Shown here piece after piece: positions 1-8,129 of a stretch of DNA of 64,000 nt (the stretch's first letter is position 1; each line of letters begins with the position of its first letter). The DNA comes from Paenarthrobacter ureafaciens. Its GTDB lineage: Bacteria; Actinomycetota; Actinomycetes; Actinomycetales; Micrococcaceae. Below the pieces are notes generated by a model. The model did no database searches. It was not told where the DNA came from and saw only the letters and a program-made list of their open reading frames with translations. A program made the position numbers and the translations under genes. The stretch spans positions 434,001 through 498,000 of the forward strand of contig NZ_SBHM01000006.1 in assembly GCF_004028095.1 (NCBI RefSeq), given 5' to 3'.

Positions 1-1260
1 GCGGCAGGCCCGGCCGTCCTGATCTCCTACCTTGTTGCCGGAACACTGATCATCCTGGTCATGTGGGCCCTGGGCGAGATGGCAGCCGCGAATCCCAACA
101 GCGGCGCATTCTCGGTGTATGCGGAGAAAGCCCTCGGCAAGACCGCCGGCGGCACCATCGGCTGGCTCTGGTGGCTGCAGCTTGTAGTGGTGATCGCAGC
201 CGAAGCGCTTGGCGCCGCGGGGCTGCTGTTCTCCGTGTGGCCGGTGGTGCCGGTCTGGGCATTGGCCCTGATCTTCATGGTGGTCTTTACCGGCATCAAT
301 CTTGTGGGCGTGCGCAACTTTGGCGAGTTCGAATTCTGGTTCGCCATCCTCAAGGTGGCCGCGATCGTGATCTTCCTGCTCATTGGCGCAGCACTGCTGC
401 TCGGCTTGCTCCCGAGCGCCCCCTCCCCCGGACTGTCAGCATTCGGCGACTTCGCTCCGAACGGCATCGGCGGCATTGCGGCGGCATTGTTCGTGGTGAT
501 CTTCGCCTTTGGCGGCACGGAAATCGTCAGTGTGGCTGCAGCAGAAACCGAAGATCCTGCCCACAGCGTAGGCAAGGCCATCCGCACGGTGGTCTGGCGG
601 ATCCTGGTGTTCTACATCGGCTCCGTGTTCGTCATCGCCGCCATCCTGCCCGTGGGGTCCGAGGGCCTGAAGTCCCCGTTCGCCGGAGTACTGGACCTGG
701 CCGGCATTCCCGGGGCAGGTGCAGCCATCACCCTGGTGGCAGTCGTCGCGCTGCTCTCAGCATTGAACGCCAACCTCTACGGCGCGTCCCGCATGGTGTT
801 CTCGCTGTCCAGGCGCGGTGAGGCTCCGCGCTTCCTGTCCCGGCTTAGCCCGGCCAAGGTGCCGGTGGCCGCCGTCGGAGTTTCCGTCGCTTTCGGCTTC
901 ATTGCCACCGTCCTGGAGTTGCTCTTCCCCGACCTGGTCCTGCCTGCGTTGCTGAACCTGGTTGGTTCCACCTGCCTGGTGGTCTGGGGCATTGCCCTCG
1001 TCTCGCAACTGATCCTGCGCCGCAGGGCGGACCGTGAGGGAACTGAGCTGCCTTTGCGCATGCAGGGCTTCCCGGTCCTGACCATCGTGGGCCTGGTGCT
1101 CCTGGGCATTATCTTCGCCGTCGGCTTTGCCAACCCGGAGAGCGCGGCCCAGCTCTTCGGCACTGCCGCGCTGATCCTGGTCATTGCGCTGGGTTGTTAC
1201 CTCAACGCCCGGTCCAAGGCGGGAAAAGCCCGGGCCGAAGAAACTGACGGCGCCGTGTAA
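1..1260 (+). CDS. Amino-acid permease, APC superfamily (5' end cut off)
   Basis: The frame is open from the first base, so the gene starts upstream of the window; about 419 residues are visible. It reads as an APC-family amino-acid/polyamine permease: repeated 20-residue hydrophobic segments, the early motif SGAFSVYAEKALGK between membrane segments, and a GGTEIVSVAAAETEDP stretch resembling the conserved loop after segment 6 of the family. It would carry an amino acid or amine across the plasma membrane, probably with protons; the substrate cannot be read from sequence. The final ~20 residues are a polar Arg/Lys/Glu tail. A strong intrinsic terminator follows, separating it from the next operon. 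Confidence 0.85.
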   Translation, partial: AAGPAVLISYLVAGTLIILVMWALGEMAAANPNSGAFSVYAEKALGKTAGGTIGWLWWLQLVVVIAAEALGAAGLLFSVWPVVPVWALALIFMVVFTGINLVGVRNFGEFEFWFAILKVAAIVIFLLIGAALLLGLLPSAPSPGLSAFGDFAPNGIGGIAAALFVVIFAFGGTEIVSVAAAETEDPAHSVGKAIRTVVWRILVFYIGSVFVIAAILPVGSEGLKSPFAGVLDLAGIPGAGAAITLVAVVALLSALNANLYGASRMVFSLSRRGEAPRFLSRLSPAKVPVAAVGVSVAFGFIATVLELLFPDLVLPALLNLVGSTCLVVWGIALVSQLILRRRADREGTELPLRMQGFPVLTIVGLVLLGIIFAVGFANPESAAQLFGTAALILVIALGCYLNARSKAGKARAEETDGAV

Positions 1261-1294
1261 CCGACAGGCGGTGTAGCCGCTTGCTCAGCACATC

Positions 1295-1340
1295 AAAGAG
1301 GCTCCTTGCATTTTGTATCGCAAGGAGCCTCTTTTTCTTG
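1295..1340 (+). terminator. Intrinsic terminator after the permease gene
   Basis: A perfect 15-bp inverted repeat (1295-1309 AAAGAGGCTCCTTGC paired with 1320-1334) with a 10-nt loop, followed by a T-rich run. It lies 35 bp after the permease stop. Confidence 0.9.
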
Positions 1341-1377
1341 CCAATTTGTACAAAGTGTTTGGCTTGGACGTTGCTGA

Positions 1378-1407
1378 TTGCGCATGGGCGCTGCTGGTGA
1401 TTAGTGT
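1378..1407 (+). promoter_or_regulatory. Putative leaderless promoter of the ketoacid dehydrogenase operon
   Basis: A TAGTGT box (1402-1407) stands 7 nt before the ATG at 1415, with TTGCGC (1378-1383) 18 nt upstream of it. No Shine-Dalgarno is present, so transcription probably starts at the ATG. An AT-rich palindrome TTTGTACAAA lies nearby (about 1355-1364) and could be an operator. Confidence 0.5.
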
Positions 1408-1414
1408 CACAGCC

Positions 1415-2452
1415 ATGACATCCACTTCGGTTCTCCCCGCCGACGCTGACGCAGGCCCAACCACGCCTGAGCAGCTGCGCGAGCTGTACACACTCATGGC
1501 CGCCGTCCGCCACATTGATACCGCCGCCATAGCCTGGCAGAGGCAAGGCATCATACCTGGCTACGCCCCCCAACTCGGCCAGGAAGCAGCACAGGTGGGC
1601 AGCGCCTATGCCGTTGACCGCAGCCGGGACTTCGTCTTCCCCACGTACCGCGAAATGGGAGTGGCCCGGACCATGGGCCTGGACATGGTGGACTACATGG
1701 CCACCCACAAGGCCACGTGGCACGGCGGCATGTACAACCCCTTGGAATCCCGGTTCGCCCCCATCCAGGCCGTGGTGGCCGGCTCCGTGCTGCACGCGGT
1801 CGGCTGGGCGCACGGGCAAACCCTGTCCGGCGAAAGCGGCGTTGCGCTTACCTACTTCGGAGATGGCGCATCGTCGCAAGGTGATGTCCATGAAGCCATG
1901 AACTTCGCCGCCGTCATGAAAGTGCCGGTGGTGTTCTTCGTGCAGAACAACGGCTGGGCCATCTCCGTTCCCACGGAGCGGCAGGTAGCCGGAGGTTCGG
2001 TAGCTGCGCGGGCCGCCGGCTACGGCATGGCGTCCCGCCAGGTAGACGGCAACGACGTCGAGGCCGTATTGCATGCCACGCAGTGGGCACTTGCCCACTG
2101 CCGCGCAGGAAGCGGCCCGGTCCTCATCGAAGCCATGACCTACCGCCGCGGACCACATTCCACGGCCGACGATCCCGGCCGCTACCGCACCCTGGACGAG
2201 GAACGCACCGACGCCGGGGAGGATCCCCTGGTCCGGTTCCGCACGCGCCTGCTGGCTGACGGCACGGCCGATGAACCCTTCTTTACCGAGGCGCAGCGTA
2301 GCGCTGAACGGGAAGAGGAAACCATCCGGGCCGGTATCGAAGCGTTGGGGCCGCGTCCCGGTGCGGAGATGTTCAGCTACGTGTTCCAGGAGCCCACCCC
2401 CGACCTTCAATCCCAAGCTGCCGCTTGGCGCAAGGAGTCCGACCATGTCTGA
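1415..2452 (+). CDS. 2-oxoacid dehydrogenase E1 component, alpha subunit
   Basis: Thiamine-diphosphate-binding alpha subunit of a heterotetrameric 2-oxoacid dehydrogenase E1, which decarboxylates the oxoacid and passes the acyl group to a lipoyl domain. The ThDP motif runs from GDG at residues 149-151 to NN at 178-179 (GDGASSQGDVHEAMN, then FFVQNNGWA), with the phosphorylation-loop-like YRRGPHSTADDP near the C-terminus. The 345-residue length fits the PdhA/BkdA type; the segment PGYAPQLGQEAAQVG is more like branched-chain/pyruvate E1 than classical acetoin E1. The ATG at 1415 is chosen because it follows a promoter-like box and begins just before the conserved region; an in-frame start at 1313 lies inside the terminator. 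It overlaps the beta subunit by 8 bp. The natural substrate is not determined. Confidence 0.88.
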   Translation: MTSTSVLPADADAGPTTPEQLRELYTLMAAVRHIDTAAIAWQRQGIIPGYAPQLGQEAAQVGSAYAVDRSRDFVFPTYREMGVARTMGLDMVDYMATHKATWHGGMYNPLESRFAPIQAVVAGSVLHAVGWAHGQTLSGESGVALTYFGDGASSQGDVHEAMNFAAVMKVPVVFFVQNNGWAISVPTERQVAGGSVAARAAGYGMASRQVDGNDVEAVLHATQWALAHCRAGSGPVLIEAMTYRRGPHSTADDPGRYRTLDEERTDAGEDPLVRFRTRLLADGTADEPFFTEAQRSAEREEETIRAGIEALGPRPGAEMFSYVFQEPTPDLQSQAAAWRKESDHV

Positions 2453-3500
2453 GACGCTGATGGAAACAAGCCCCGAAGCGGCAAGCACCGTGGAGCACCT
2501 GTCCATGCAGCAAGCCCTCAACCGGGCACTGGACCGCATCCTGGCGGAAAACCCCAAAGCCGTTGTCTTCGGCGAAGACTGCGGCCGGCTGGGCGGAGTC
2601 TTCCGGGTCACCGACGGACTGCAAGCCCGTCATGGCGAAGACCGCGTCTTCGATACTCCGCTGGCCGAGTCCGGCATCCTCGGCATGTCCGTGGGGTTGG
2701 CAATGGCCGGTTTCCACCCGATTCCCGAGGTCCAGTTCGACGGTTTCGCCTACCCTGCCATCAACCAGATCGTCTGCCAGATCGGCCGGATGAACTACCG
2801 CAGCCGCGGAACGCTGCCCATGCCGATCACCCTGCGGGTTCCCAGCTTCGGCGGGATCCGGGCTCCCGAGCATCATGGGGAAAGCCTTGAGGCGCTGTTC
2901 GCCCACGTGCCCGGGCTCAAGGTGGTGTCCCCCTCCACGCCCCATGAGGCCTACCACCTCCTCACATACGCGGCCTCCCGTCCGGACCCGGTCATCTTCA
3001 TGGAGCCGAAGTCGCGCTACTGGCAAAAAGGCCCGGTGGACGTCACCACCGCGGTCCCGGCACAGGGAACTGACGACGACGGCGGCAGCCTCACCGGGGC
3101 GCGGGTGGCCCGCGAAGGCAGGCACCTGACCCTCGTCGCGTGGGGCGCCATGGTTGCCCGGTGCCTGCAGGTAGCCGAGCTCGCCGCCGAAGACGGGATC
3201 GACGTCGAAGTCCTGGACCTGCGGTGGCTCAAGCCCATCGACGCCGGGGCGTTGGCGGCCTCGGTTGCCAAGACGCGTCGCGCCGTCGTCGTCCATGAAG
3301 CGCCGCTGACCTCAGGCCTGGGCGCCGAAGTCGCGCAACTCATCACGCAGCAGTGCTTCGACACATTGAAGGCGCCCGTGGAACGCGTCACCGGTTTTGA
3401 CGTGCCCTACCCCTCCGGAGACCTGGAGGACGAATACATTCCCAACATCGATCGCATCCTCTATGGGATCCAACGAGTACTGGAGTACCGCCGTGGCTGA
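2445..3500 (+). CDS. 2-oxoacid dehydrogenase E1 component, beta subunit
   Basis: Beta (transketolase-like) subunit partnering the preceding alpha subunit. Recognisable blocks are VFGEDCGRLGGVF near the N-terminus, DTPLAESGILGMSVGLAMAG (the conserved Glu contacting the ThDP aminopyrimidine lies in PLAE), and a C-terminal transketolase domain with DVEVLDLRWLKPID. At 351 residues it is slightly longer than usual because of a poorly conserved ~15-residue N-terminus. The start at 2445 has AAGGAG 7 nt upstream and lies inside the end of the alpha gene, indicating translational coupling. The stop overlaps the lipoyl gene by 8 bp, so all genes of this operon are tightly packed. Confidence 0.9.
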   Translation: MSETLMETSPEAASTVEHLSMQQALNRALDRILAENPKAVVFGEDCGRLGGVFRVTDGLQARHGEDRVFDTPLAESGILGMSVGLAMAGFHPIPEVQFDGFAYPAINQIVCQIGRMNYRSRGTLPMPITLRVPSFGGIRAPEHHGESLEALFAHVPGLKVVSPSTPHEAYHLLTYAASRPDPVIFMEPKSRYWQKGPVDVTTAVPAQGTDDDGGSLTGARVAREGRHLTLVAWGAMVARCLQVAELAAEDGIDVEVLDLRWLKPIDAGALAASVAKTRRAVVVHEAPLTSGLGAEVAQLITQQCFDTLKAPVERVTGFDVPYPSGDLEDEYIPNIDRILYGIQRVLEYRRG

Positions 3501-3822
3501 AATTTCCTTCCCCCTCCCCGATCTGGGCGAAGGTCTCATCGAGGCAACCGTGCTGGAGTGGCTGGTGGAACCGGGGCAACAAGTGGAACGGAACCAGCCC
3601 TTGGTGGAGCTCGAAACGACGAAGTCTTCCCTCGAATTGCCCAGCCCGCAGGCGGGTAGAGTGGTGCGTATTCACGGCGAGCCGGGCGGGACCATCAACG
3701 TCGGCGAACCGCTGATCGTGTTCGAGGTACCGGATGAAACGGCCGGGATCGTGGGCACTGTTCCAAAAGACGAAGCACCCAAGCGCCGGGTCCGCCTGAG
3801 CGCCGTACTCGATGAGGACTGA
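3493..3822 (+). CDS. Free-standing lipoyl-domain protein (truncated E2-like)
   Basis: A 109-residue protein made almost entirely of one biotinyl/lipoyl domain: SFPLPDLGEGLIEATVLEWL at the start, the lipoylation hairpin ELETTKSSLELP with the predicted modified Lys at residue 44, and GTINVGEPLIVFEV at the end. The usual E(S/T)DKA motif is replaced by ETTKSS. There is no peripheral-subunit-binding domain and no acyltransferase core, which together normally make E2 about 400 residues. The GTG start has GGAG 7 nt upstream and overlaps the E1 beta stop by 8 bp. It is followed after 1 bp by an alpha/beta hydrolase gene; together the two resemble AcoC of acetoin dehydrogenase systems cut into two polypeptides. 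It probably carries acyl groups from the E1 encoded upstream. Confidence 0.85.
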   Translation: MAEISFPLPDLGEGLIEATVLEWLVEPGQQVERNQPLVELETTKSSLELPSPQAGRVVRIHGEPGGTINVGEPLIVFEVPDETAGIVGTVPKDEAPKRRVRLSAVLDED

Positions 3823-3823
3823 C

Positions 3824-4654
3824 ATGATGACCGGCAGGCACACCGTGGAACAGCAGAGACACACCGTGGAAGGCACCGATCCCGGATTGTTCGTGGAAGT
3901 CCATGAGCCTGCCAATGACGCCGGACTGCGTCCGGTCCTCCTGATCCACGGCTTTTCCTCCTCCAGCAAGCTGAACTGGGTGGACAGCGGCTGGATTGCC
4001 ACGCTTCAGGGCGCCGGCCGCCGGGTCATCACCGTTGACCTCCCCGGGCATGGCCGGAGCCACGCCCCCGAGGACCTTGATTCCTACACGCCCAGCAGGA
4101 TCCGTGCCGACCTCCTGCAGATGGTCTACGACGCCGGTGCGCGGCCCCTGCAGGACGGCAACCCGGTCTCCGGCCTGGACATCATCGGGTATTCACTGGG
4201 TTCGCGGCTGGCCTGGGAGTTCGCCGCCACGCAGCCGGACCTGGTGCACCGGGTGGTGCTGGGCGGACCCAGTGCTGCCGACCCGCTGGCAGCCTTCGAT
4301 CTTGCAGCCGCGCAGCGATACCTTGCCGACGGCACTCCGATCCAGGACGAGTCGACGGCCGGGCTGCTGAAAATGGCGCAACTCATTCCGAGCAACAACC
4401 TCTTCGCCATGCTTTCCCTCATCGAGGCCATCAAGGGCGAGCCCTTCGACCCCGCCGAGGCCGCGCCCCACATGCCGCTGCTCCTGGTGGCAGGAGAGAA
4501 GGACGAACGCGCGGGCACCATGCCGGTGCTGGCGGAGATCGCGGGCAAACGCGGTGCAATGGTGGAGACCCTGGTTGTTCCCGGGCGCACGCACACGAAC
4601 GTGGTCACCAGCCGGGCGTTCAAGGAAGCCGCCGTCGAGTTCCTCGCGGTGTAA
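3824..4654 (+). CDS. Alpha/beta hydrolase (AcoC C-terminal-domain-like)
   Basis: A 276-residue alpha/beta-hydrolase-fold protein with the oxyanion-loop motif LLIHGFSSSSKLNWVDSGW, the nucleophile elbow GYSLGSRLAWEF (GxSxG), an Asp in LLVAGEKDER and the catalytic His in VVPGRTHTNVV. The start at 3824 is preferred because GAGGA sits 5 nt upstream; an in-frame ATG at 3812 has no ribosome site and would overlap the lipoyl gene. Genomic position suggests a function tied to the E1/lipoyl pair, for example acyl or acyl-CoA release, by analogy with AcoC proteins whose lipoyl domain is fused to such a hydrolase; this is inference. It could alternatively be an ordinary esterase. A convergent gene follows after 22 bp. 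Confidence 0.8.
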   Translation: MMTGRHTVEQQRHTVEGTDPGLFVEVHEPANDAGLRPVLLIHGFSSSSKLNWVDSGWIATLQGAGRRVITVDLPGHGRSHAPEDLDSYTPSRIRADLLQMVYDAGARPLQDGNPVSGLDIIGYSLGSRLAWEFAATQPDLVHRVVLGGPSAADPLAAFDLAAAQRYLADGTPIQDESTAGLLKMAQLIPSNNLFAMLSLIEAIKGEPFDPAEAAPHMPLLLVAGEKDERAGTMPVLAEIAGKRGAMVETLVVPGRTHTNVVTSRAFKEAAVEFLAV

Positions 4655-4676
4655 CCGGCTACCCGTATAGGCACGG

Positions 4677-5090
4677 CTATCTGGACAGTCGCTCCGCGTT
4701 GCGGCTCATGCGCTCCAGGACGCTGACGGCCATGGCGTATTCATCCAGGCCGATGCCCATGGAAAGGTCAATGCGCGTCTCTTCCACCAAACGGAGCGCT
4801 TGGTGGTAGGTCTCCCTGCCCTTGCCGCTGAGCGTGAGCCGGTCATCGACCATGGTGATCATCCCGTGCCCCACCAAGGCCGCCAGTTCGCGCTCCCGCA
4901 GCCGTACATCCCCGCCCCACAAGGGCCGCAGGGCTTCTTCGAGTTCAGCCGGCAGCAGGGGATCTTCCGCTAGCGTGTTAAGCGCCTGCCACTGCCGGCG
5001 GCTCAAGCGGACCCTGGCCAAGGTGTGGTCCAACTGCGCTTCCAGTGCTGCATCCAGGCGTTTGACCCAGTACCCGATCGGTTTACTCAC
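4677..5090 (-). CDS. MarR-like winged-helix transcriptional regulator
   Basis: A 137-residue protein that looks like a MarR-type regulator: GYWVKRLDAALEAQL (dimerisation helix), LSRRQWQALNTLAE, a recognition-helix region, the wing-like HGMITMVDDRLTLSGKGRE, and a long C-terminal helix. The GTG at 5090 is chosen because the family homology begins right there; upstream in-frame codons encode low-similarity sequence crossing the promoter of the divergent gene. No good Shine-Dalgarno is visible. It is divergent from a phosphoribosyltransferase gene 88 bp away, a usual arrangement for a regulator and its neighbour target. The ligand is unknown. Confidence 0.65.
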   Translation of the reverse strand: MSKPIGYWVKRLDAALEAQLDHTLARVRLSRRQWQALNTLAEDPLLPAELEEALRPLWGGDVRLRERELAALVGHGMITMVDDRLTLSGKGRETYHQALRLVEETRIDLSMGIGLDEYAMAVSVLERMSRNAERLSR

Positions 5091-5178
5091 AAGGCAATGC
5101 TTGCAGCGGAGGCACCACCGGGCAAGCTTTGAACTGTAGGGTTGGAACCAGCGCCGGATTGAGGAGGAACGGGGTCGG

Positions 5179-5835
5179 ATGGGCATGCGTTTCAAGGACA
5201 GGGAGGAAGCCGGGCGACGCCTGGCCGAGGGCCTTCCCCAGTTCAGGGAACGGCCTGACACCATCATCCTTGGACTGGCGCGTGGCGGAGTCCCCTTGGC
5301 CGCCGCAGCTGCAGCTGTTCTCTACGTGCCGGTCGGTGCCGTGCTTGTCCGCAAACTGGGCATCCCGGGCCGGGCCGAAACCGCTTTCGGCGCACTCGCG
5401 TGGTGCCGGGGCGAGGTAGTCCGGATCCTCAACAAGCCCTTGAGGGAGCTTCTTCTGTCCCGCGGCATCAGTGCAGCTGCCATGGATGACGTGGAGGCTG
5501 CGGAAAGGGCCGAACTGCGCAGGCGGGCCAAGGAGTACCCGGGGATCGACCACGATCTGCAGGGCAAGGCCGTCATCCTGGTGGACGACGGCCTGGCCAC
5601 CGGCGCAACCATGCGTGCCGCCGTCGAGAGTGTACGGGCCGCAGGCGCCACCACCGTCATCGCCGCCGCTCCAGTGGCCTCGCTTGAGGCCTCAACATCG
5701 CTGGGCCGTGTTTGTGATTGGGTCTTCTGCTTGCATATACCGGGCACGTTCCACGCCGTCGGGGCCTTCTACGAGCACTTCGATCAATTGACGGACGCCG
5801 ACGTCATGGACCTGCTTAAAGACCCACGGGCTTAA
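5179..5835 (+). CDS. Phosphoribosyltransferase-domain protein
   Basis: A 218-residue type I phosphoribosyltransferase-fold protein. The PRPP-binding motif is VILVDDGLATGATM (around residues 133-146), preceded by LGLARGGVPLA and the PVGAVLVRKLGIP strand typical of the actinobacterial 'phosphoribosyltransferase' family often found alone or fused to hydrolases. Nucleobase specificity is not evident and the family is largely uncharacterised. The ATG at 5179 follows GAGGAGG at a long spacing; a second ATG at 5185 is possible. It ends before a GC-rich hairpin shared with the convergent transporter gene. Confidence 0.8.
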   Translation: MGMRFKDREEAGRRLAEGLPQFRERPDTIILGLARGGVPLAAAAAAVLYVPVGAVLVRKLGIPGRAETAFGALAWCRGEVVRILNKPLRELLLSRGISAAAMDDVEAAERAELRRRAKEYPGIDHDLQGKAVILVDDGLATGATMRAAVESVRAAGATTVIAAAPVASLEASTSLGRVCDWVFCLHIPGTFHAVGAFYEHFDQLTDADVMDLLKDPRA

Positions 5836-5840
5836 AACCC

Positions 5841-5869
5841 ACGGGCCCGGGGTTGGACCCCGGACCCGT
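5841..5869. terminator. Hairpin between convergent genes
   Basis: A 13-bp GC-rich inverted repeat with one mismatch (5841-5853 and 5857-5869) and a 3-nt loop, between the phosphoribosyltransferase and MFS genes that converge here. No clear T-run on either strand, so its role as a terminator is likely but not certain. Confidence 0.6.
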
Positions 5870-5910
5870 AAGCCTTCTGCAGTGCGCCGCTGGGCGTGCG
5901 CGTGAGTTCT

Positions 5911-7245
5911 TTAGTGGTGGGTGCTGAAACCGAGCGGACGTCCCTTGGTTTCCTTGGCGAGGATCACGCCCACGGCGGAGATGACGCACAGCACCATGAT
6001 GTAGATGCCCACCGAACCGGACCATTTGGTCTGGTCCAGCAAGGCCTGCGCAATGGTGGGAGCGAAGGCTCCGCCGAGGATGGCGCCCAGTGCATAACCG
6101 ATGGAGATACCGGAGTAGCGCACCTGCGGGGGGAACATCTCGGCGTACATGGCTGACATCGGGCCGTAGGACAGGCCAAGGCCGATGGTCAGGACGAACA
6201 GGGCCACGCCGTAGAGAATGATGTCCTTGGAATCGATGAGCGCGAACAGCGGGATCATCCATACGAAGACCAGGGCATAGCCGAACAGGAATGTCTTCAC
6301 GCGGCCGATCTTGTCCGAAAGCCATCCGCCGACCATGGTGAAAATCAGCCAGCCAAAGGACGCGACGGTGGTTGCGAGCAGGATCTGCGGCGCAGGCATC
6401 TTCAGTGCCTTGGTTGCGTAAGAGATGAAGAAGGCGATCAGCAGGTAGCCCGCGGCGTTGTTGGCAATGAAGATCAGTGCGGCGAAGACAACTTCCTTGG
6501 TGTTGTGGCGGAACAGCTCACCAAGGGGAGCCTTGCTTTCGGCCTTGCGCTGGGCGATTTCCTTGAAGACGGGGCTTTCGCCGACAGCCCGACGGATCAG
6601 GTAGCCCACAACGATCAGGACGACGGAGAGCAGGAAGGGTACACGCCAGCCCCACGCCGCGAAGTCTTGCTTGGACATTCCCGACTGCAGGAAGAACAGC
6701 AGGCCCGTTGCCAGGATCATGCCGATCGGCACACCGATCTGCGGGTAGGCGCCAAAGAGGCCGCGCTTGTTGATGGGAGCGTGCTCAACAGCCATCAACG
6801 CCGCACCGCCCCATTCGCCACCGGCCGAGAAGCCCTGCACCACGCGGAGGGTGATCAGAAGGATCGGAGCCCACAATCCGATGGTTTCGTAGGTCGGCAG
6901 GAGACCGATCAGGGCCGTAGCGGCTCCCATCATCACCAAGGTCATCACCAGGACTGCCTTGCGGCCAACGCGGTCGCCCAGGTGGCCGGCAATGGTGGCT
7001 CCCAGGGGGCGGAACAGGAAGCTGATGCCAATGGTGGCGAAGGAGAGGATCTGCGCCACGCCGGGGTTTGACTGTTCGAGCGGCGTCAGGAACAACGGCG
7101 ACAACAGCGTCGCCGTCAGCTGGGCGAAGATGAAGAAGTCGTACCACTCGATGGTGGTGCCCACCAGGGTTCCCGCCAGTACCCGGCGCTCTTCGCGCTT
7201 GCTGCTGGGCCCGGACAGGGAATCGACAGAGGAAGTTGCGGTCAT
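5911..7245 (-). CDS. MFS transporter, metabolite:H+ symporter (MHS) type
   Basis: A 444-residue, 12-segment major-facilitator protein of the MHS group (relatives of ShiA, ProP and KgtP). Diagnostic motifs are GTTIEWYDFFIF in segment 1, GHLGDRVGRKAVL after segment 2, and RVVQGFSAGGEWGG in segment 4. It likely imports an organic acid or zwitterion with protons. The ATG at 7245 is preferred over a start at 7284 because GGAG lies 7 nt upstream (GGAGTTTCA) and homology begins shortly after. It is divergent from an IclR-family regulator, which probably controls it; the substrate may be an aromatic or carboxylic acid, but that is inference. Confidence 0.88.
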   Translation of the reverse strand: MTATSSVDSLSGPSSKREERRVLAGTLVGTTIEWYDFFIFAQLTATLLSPLFLTPLEQSNPGVAQILSFATIGISFLFRPLGATIAGHLGDRVGRKAVLVMTLVMMGAATALIGLLPTYETIGLWAPILLITLRVVQGFSAGGEWGGAALMAVEHAPINKRGLFGAYPQIGVPIGMILATGLLFFLQSGMSKQDFAAWGWRVPFLLSVVLIVVGYLIRRAVGESPVFKEIAQRKAESKAPLGELFRHNTKEVVFAALIFIANNAAGYLLIAFFISYATKALKMPAPQILLATTVASFGWLIFTMVGGWLSDKIGRVKTFLFGYALVFVWMIPLFALIDSKDIILYGVALFVLTIGLGLSYGPMSAMYAEMFPPQVRYSGISIGYALGAILGGAFAPTIAQALLDQTKWSGSVGIYIMVLCVISAVGVILAKETKGRPLGFSTHH

Positions 7246-7303
7246 TGAAACTCCAAAGGTGCGGGTGTCTGTTCGGCGCGACATTCTTTACCGACAGAAC
7301 GGT

Positions 7304-7317
7304 CAGTTAGGAAACTG
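7304..7317. promoter_or_regulatory. Candidate operator between the MHS transporter and iclR genes
   Basis: A short inverted repeat, CAGTT (7304-7308) and AACTG (7313-7317), lies in the 125-bp gap between divergent genes, where an IclR dimer could bind. Sequence only; no binding evidence. Confidence 0.35.
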
Positions 7318-7357
7318 TACTACACGCTGTGATCAAAAGCACAGCCCCCCGTGGACA

Positions 7358-7363
7358 TAGGAT
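7358..7363 (+). promoter_or_regulatory. Leaderless -10 box of the iclR-type gene
   Basis: TAGGAT 7 nt before the ATG at 7371. The GGAG between box and ATG is only 2 nt from the start, too close for a normal ribosome site. Confidence 0.45.
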
Positions 7364-7370
7364 TGGAGCC

Positions 7371-8108
7371 ATGAATTCCAGCAGCGGTGTCAAAGGCCCT
7401 TTGGAGGCACCCACCCAGGCCCCGCCGTCGCAAACTCTGTCCCGGGGCATCCGCGCACTGGAGATTCTGGCGGCTGCCGATCGCCCCCTGAGCATTGCCG
7501 AACTGGCCGAGGCGCTGGGCGTGCACCGCTCCATCGCCTACCGGATCCTGCGCACCTTGGAAGACCACTCGCTGGTGGTCCGTGACGAATCGGGCAGGGT
7601 CCAACCGGGCGCGGGACTGGCCGTCCTGGCGCGGGGAGTCTCCCGGAACCTGCAGGGTGCCGCCTTGCCCGAACTCACGCAACTGGCCAACACGCTGCAC
7701 ATGACGGCCTTCATCGCCGTATGGGACCACCAGGAATGCGTCACCCTCCTGACGGTGGAACCACGACATTCAGGACCCGCGGTAGCCCAGCATCCCGGCA
7801 CCCGGCATCCCATCACGTCGGGAGCACCCGGGATAGCCATCCAGTCCGCCATGACGGAGGAACGCTGGCAGCAACTGGGCCCGGGGGTCCCCTACCGTCC
7901 TGAAGCGCTGGAAGCCAGGCGACTGGGTTACGCCGCAAGCCATGACGAAGTCATCGCGGGAGTGTCGTCCCTTGCTGCACCCATCCACATCCCCGGGGGC
8001 AGGCCCGCAGCCATCGCCGTGGTTTACATCCGGATGGACCAGGACGCAGACCGGGTAGGCCAGGCGCTGGCAGCAAGCGCCGCACGGATCGAAAGCCAAC
8101 TGGCCTGA
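7371..8108 (+). CDS. IclR-family transcriptional regulator
   Basis: A 245-residue regulator with an N-terminal winged helix (LSRGIRALEILAAADRPLS, then IAELAEALGVHRSIAYRILR) and an IclR effector domain (PELTQLANTLHMTAFIAVW, GAPGIAIQSAM). The effector-domain end is RRLGYAASHDEVIAGVSSLA with the usual pattern 'GVSSLAAPI'. The ATG at 7371 fits the family start and follows a TAGGAT box; an in-frame upstream codon at 7329 would put the start inside the promoter region. It is divergently oriented to the MHS transporter and is the obvious candidate to repress or activate it in response to the transported compound. Confidence 0.87.
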   Translation: MNSSSGVKGPLEAPTQAPPSQTLSRGIRALEILAAADRPLSIAELAEALGVHRSIAYRILRTLEDHSLVVRDESGRVQPGAGLAVLARGVSRNLQGAALPELTQLANTLHMTAFIAVWDHQECVTLLTVEPRHSGPAVAQHPGTRHPITSGAPGIAIQSAMTEERWQQLGPGVPYRPEALEARRLGYAASHDEVIAGVSSLAAPIHIPGGRPAAIAVVYIRMDQDADRVGQALAASAARIESQLA

Positions 8109-8129
8109 GACCTTCCCCGATGTGGCCTG

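Noticed and set aside
3800..3824. A frameshift joining the lipoyl and hydrolase genes into one AcoC
   Set aside because: The hydrolase frame is closed by a stop at 3797-3799 and has its own good ribosome site and ATG at 3824; no slippery sequence is visible. An assembly error cannot be fully excluded.
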